DNA of 64,000 nucleotides from the NCBI GenBank assembly GCA_963676165.1, contig OY781043.1, positions 2,108,001-2,172,000 of the forward strand, in the 5' to 3' direction. Under the pieces are notes generated by a model. It was given only the letters and a program-made list of their open reading frames with translations. It did not search any database and was not told the origin of the DNA. The position numbers were made by a program, and so were the translations under genes. This DNA comes from JAQIBY01 sp963676165 (lineage in GTDB: Bacteria > Bacteroidota > Bacteroidia > Bacteroidales > ML635J-15). Positions 61,507 to 64,000 of the stretch are shown piece after piece (position 1 is the first letter of the stretch; the number at the start of each line of letters is the position of its first letter).

Positions 61507-62769
61507 ATGTCCGAAGACCTCCTACAATTCATCTGGAAACAACAAGCATACACCAATGTCTGTAAAACAATTTCTGGGAAAGCGTTTGAAGTCATTCATC
61601 CTGGTGAACATAATATGGATGCTGGTCCTGACTTTTTTAATGCACGCATTAAAATCGATGGAACAATTTGGGCGGGCAATGTTGAAATTCACACCAAAAC
61701 CAGCGAATGGAATAATCACAAACACCAAAACGATCCAGCCTATAATAATGTGATTTTGCATGTTGTTGCAGAAAACGACAAAGTCATTAGCACTCAAGAT
61801 GGACGTGAACCCGAAACTTGGGTTATGGATTTTCCAGATGCATATAGCAATGCATGGATAGATTTATTGCAAAGCTTAAGATGGATACCTTGCGAACACC
61901 TCATTCACACCATTCGCCCTTTGGATATTTTAATGTGGATGCAACGTTTGGCAGTGGAAAGATTAGAGTATAAAGCCAAAGACATACAAAATGAGCTTAT
62001 GCCTGACAATCCAGATATGGACACCATGTTTTTTCGCACACTTACCCGTTATTTTGGCTTTAATACCAATCAAATTCCTTTCGACATGCTTGGAAAAAGC
62101 TTAAAATGGCAACAAATTGCAAAACACAGAAGCAACTTAACTCAAATTGAGGCCTTACTTTTCGGGCAAGCAGGATTTCTTGCTGGCGAATTGAAAGACA
62201 GCTATTTCATGAGCTTAAAACGCGAATACAAATTACTAAAAACGAAATTTAATCTTCAACCAATTGATGCCCAGCTATGGAAATTCTCACGCATGCGACC
62301 AGGCAATTTTCCATCCATTCGAATTGCCCAATTAGCAATGCTACTCCATCAAAACGAGCGATTTTTCTCAAAAATTCTTGAAAGCAATAGCCTACCACAT
62401 TTAGAAGCACTTTTTAATACCGAAGTTTCTGATTATTGGAAATCGCATTATCGATTTGGAGAAGAAAGTAAAACACAGAAAAAACGCTTAGGCAAATCGT
62501 CCAGAGAAACACTTTTAATCAATGCCATTATACCTATGCTCTTTTTATATGGCGACATAAAAAAGGATCAAATCTTAAAAGACAAAGCCATTCATTTTCT
62601 GGAAGATATAAAAGCAGAAAACAACAGCATCATTCGCAAATGGGCAGACCTTGGAATTGAAGCCGAAAACGCAATGGAAACCCAATCCCTCATTCATTTA
62701 AAAAAGCATTATTGCAATCCAAAAAAGTGCTTAAACTGTCAAATAGGACAAATCCTTGTTCTCAGCTAA
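61507..62769 (+). CDS. DUF2851 family protein
   Basis: The 420-residue protein belongs to a Bacteroidota-wide family of unknown function. The diagnostic N-terminal block is VIHPGEHNMDAGPDFFNARI, then GNVEIHTKTSEWNNHKHQND and AYNNVILHVVAEND. Its acidic and histidine residues look like a metal-dependent, possibly nuclease-like, active site; that is inference only. The C-terminus has HYCNPKKCLNCQIGQ, a small cysteine cluster. It has its own promoter upstream and is next to the CRISPR array, but I see no reason to link it to CRISPR function, since the family is usually chromosomal housekeeping. Confidence 0.85.
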   Translation: MSEDLLQFIWKQQAYTNVCKTISGKAFEVIHPGEHNMDAGPDFFNARIKIDGTIWAGNVEIHTKTSEWNNHKHQNDPAYNNVILHVVAENDKVISTQDGREPETWVMDFPDAYSNAWIDLLQSLRWIPCEHLIHTIRPLDILMWMQRLAVERLEYKAKDIQNELMPDNPDMDTMFFRTLTRYFGFNTNQIPFDMLGKSLKWQQIAKHRSNLTQIEALLFGQAGFLAGELKDSYFMSLKREYKLLKTKFNLQPIDAQLWKFSRMRPGNFPSIRIAQLAMLLHQNERFFSKILESNSLPHLEALFNTEVSDYWKSHYRFGEESKTQKKRLGKSSRETLLINAIIPMLFLYGDIKKDQILKDKAIHFLEDIKAENNSIIRKWADLGIEAENAMETQSLIHLKKHYCNPKKCLNCQIGQILVLS

Positions 62770-62834
62770 ATTTTCTTGCACCGCTTTCGCTTTCAAAAAA
62801 ATGTTTAACTTGCAATCAGTGAAAAAACGTTGTT

Positions 62835-63881
62835 ATGAATCAACTTCACAAGTCAGAAAAATTTATTGCAGATAACATTCAGGGCATGCTCATGGCTTTT
62901 GGAATCCTGATTGTCATTACGATTATCGGAATCATTGGCTACATTCTTATCGAAGATTACAGCTTAATTGATGCGATCTACATGACCATCATCACAGTTG
63001 CAACTGTTGGTTTCCGTGAAGTTGCTCCACTTTCTGCAGAAGGGAAAGTTTTCACCGTGATTATCATTGTCATGAGTTTTGGAGTTTTTGCTTATGTGTT
63101 ATCCAATTTCACTCGATTCATTGTCAACGGAATTTTGAAAAATTACTTTAAATACAATAAAATGAAAAAGCGTATCAACTCTCTTTCTCAGCACGTCATT
63201 GTTGTGGGATATGGCAGAAATGGCAAGCAAACCATTGAAGAGCTGACAGCTCACGGAGAACAAGTTGTCCTCATTGAAAATCGTGATGATGTCATTGAAA
63301 TTGTGGAAGCTGATACCGACTACCTTTTCATTCAAGGAGATGCCACTCAAGATGAGATTTTAAAACTTGCAGGAATTGACAGAGCCAAAGCACTCATCTC
63401 CTCCCTCCCAGTTGATGCAGACAATTTATTTGTTGTGCTTTCGGCAAGAGGAATTAACGATAAAATTAAAATCATTAGTCGTGCACAAGAAGAAAATGCC
63501 GACCTTAAGCTTAAACGTGCTGGAGCAGACAATGTCATTATGCCAGCAAAAACAGGAGGTCAACGCATGGCAAAACTCGTAGCACAACCCGATGTCGTTG
63601 AATTTCTTGATCATGTTTTGCTCCAAAAAGTGGATGAGACCAGCATAGAGGAAGTTTCGTGTAAAGACTTATACTGCGGTTACGATAAAAAGACAATTCG
63701 CGAACTGAATATCCGACAAGACAGTGGAGTCAATATTATTGGCATCCGTCGTGCTGATGGCAGCTACATTGTCAACCCAAAACCAGAAATCACCCTAAAC
63801 TGTGAAGATCGCATTTTTGTCCTAGGAGAAAAGAAACAAATTGAAATGCTCAAAAAGATTATCTGTCAGAAAGCAGACTAA
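62835..63881 (+). CDS. Potassium channel family protein with TrkA-N/TrkA-C (RCK) domains
   Basis: The 348-residue inner-membrane channel has two transmembrane helices (MLMAFGILIVITIIGIIGYI and VFTVIIIVMSFGVFAYVLSN) around a pore loop, YMTIITVATVGFREVAPLS. The selectivity filter TVGF-RE replaces the classical TVGYGD. A cytoplasmic RCK domain follows, with the nucleotide-binding motif HVIVVGYGRNGKQTIEEL and the strand-end acidic residue in VVLIENRDD. A TrkA-C domain follows (about 260-345, TSIEEVSCKDLYCGYDKKTI ... RIFVLGEKKQIEM). Ligand-gated potassium flux is the expected role. Confidence 0.88.
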   Translation: MNQLHKSEKFIADNIQGMLMAFGILIVITIIGIIGYILIEDYSLIDAIYMTIITVATVGFREVAPLSAEGKVFTVIIIVMSFGVFAYVLSNFTRFIVNGILKNYFKYNKMKKRINSLSQHVIVVGYGRNGKQTIEELTAHGEQVVLIENRDDVIEIVEADTDYLFIQGDATQDEILKLAGIDRAKALISSLPVDADNLFVVLSARGINDKIKIISRAQEENADLKLKRAGADNVIMPAKTGGQRMAKLVAQPDVVEFLDHVLLQKVDETSIEEVSCKDLYCGYDKKTIRELNIRQDSGVNIIGIRRADGSYIVNPKPEITLNCEDRIFVLGEKKQIEMLKKIICQKAD

Positions 63882-63913
63882 GTCCAAACAACTCAAGTCG
63901 TACACATTTGTTT

Positions 63914-63968
63914 ATATTCTGTTGAGAATATCTGTCATTTACTGAGACATTCTTTGGGATATTCTGTT
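63914..63968. promoter_or_regulatory. Inverted and direct repeats in the last intergenic region
   Basis: ATATTCT (63914-63920) and AGAATAT (63925-63931) form a perfect inverted repeat with a 4-nt gap. ATATTCTGTT recurs at 63959-63968. TACTTTTG, a -7-like box, follows at about 63969. This may be an operator and promoter for a gene beyond the window. Confidence 0.35.
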
Positions 63969-64000
63969 ACTTTTGTAAACTCAAACATCTAAGAATTGAA

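Noticed and set aside
61507..62769. DUF2851 protein as an accessory CRISPR component
   Set aside because: It has its own promoter and belongs to a widespread chromosomal family; proximity is the only argument.

Overview
The window is AT-rich DNA from a member of the Bacteroidota. The evidence is threefold. Many exported proteins end in type IX secretion system (T9SS) sorting domains, and PorP/SprF and PorE-like genes are present. Several promoters fit the Bacteroidota TTTG / TAnnTTTG consensus. An rseC-rnfBCDGEA operon and a type II-C CRISPR locus with 47-bp repeats complete the picture. The rnf operon and overall style suggest a Bacteroidales/Marinilabiliales-like organism, but the sequence alone does not settle the order.

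Layout. 1-851: 3' part of ugd (UDP-glucose dehydrogenase) and its terminator. 1145-9688: a TPR/LuxR-type membrane regulator, then a surface cluster made of a type B T9SS cargo protein, PorP/SprF, a tail-fibre-like exported protein and a PorE-like OmpA protein. 9738-10208: a QueD-family enzyme. 11014-21064: exported proteins. One of these, about 2,116 residues when intact, is split by a complete 1,309-bp IS3-family element (13401-14709) with a 3-bp target duplication; removing the element restores the frame exactly. 21385-30121: a secreted CocE/NonD hydrolase, a methyltransferase, recG, and a BspA-like leucine-rich-repeat surface protein. The last has a LytTR-like tandem operator upstream. 30527-44470: a second surface cluster with three very large T9SS cargo proteins and a second tail-fibre-like protein. 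The type B cargo plus tail-fibre pair is thus present twice. 44771-46579: a secreted 5'-nucleotidase-type enzyme. 46837-52371: rseC and the Rnf ion-pumping ferredoxin:NAD+ oxidoreductase.

52624-61344 is a complete type II-C CRISPR-Cas locus. A tracrRNA is encoded on the minus strand just upstream of cas9, followed by cas9 (1,509 residues), a Y1/REP-type transposase gene, cas1, cas2, a bidirectional terminator, and an array of 25 intact repeats plus one broken repeat. tracrRNA pairing shows that crRNAs are made from the minus strand, towards the cas genes. Each repeat carries a TATCTTTG box that could act as its own promoter.

The most unusual features are in this locus. The terminal repeat is interrupted, inside its TATC/TTTG box, by a 36-bp hairpin element whose 10-bp ends recur 51 kb away at 10310-10347. 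A Y1 transposase of the type that mobilises such palindromes sits inside the cas operon and itself carries a near-perfect 43-bp palindrome in its reading frame. Two blocks of spacers (three and two spacers) are duplicated. The window closes with a DUF2851 protein and a potassium-channel/TrkA-N protein.
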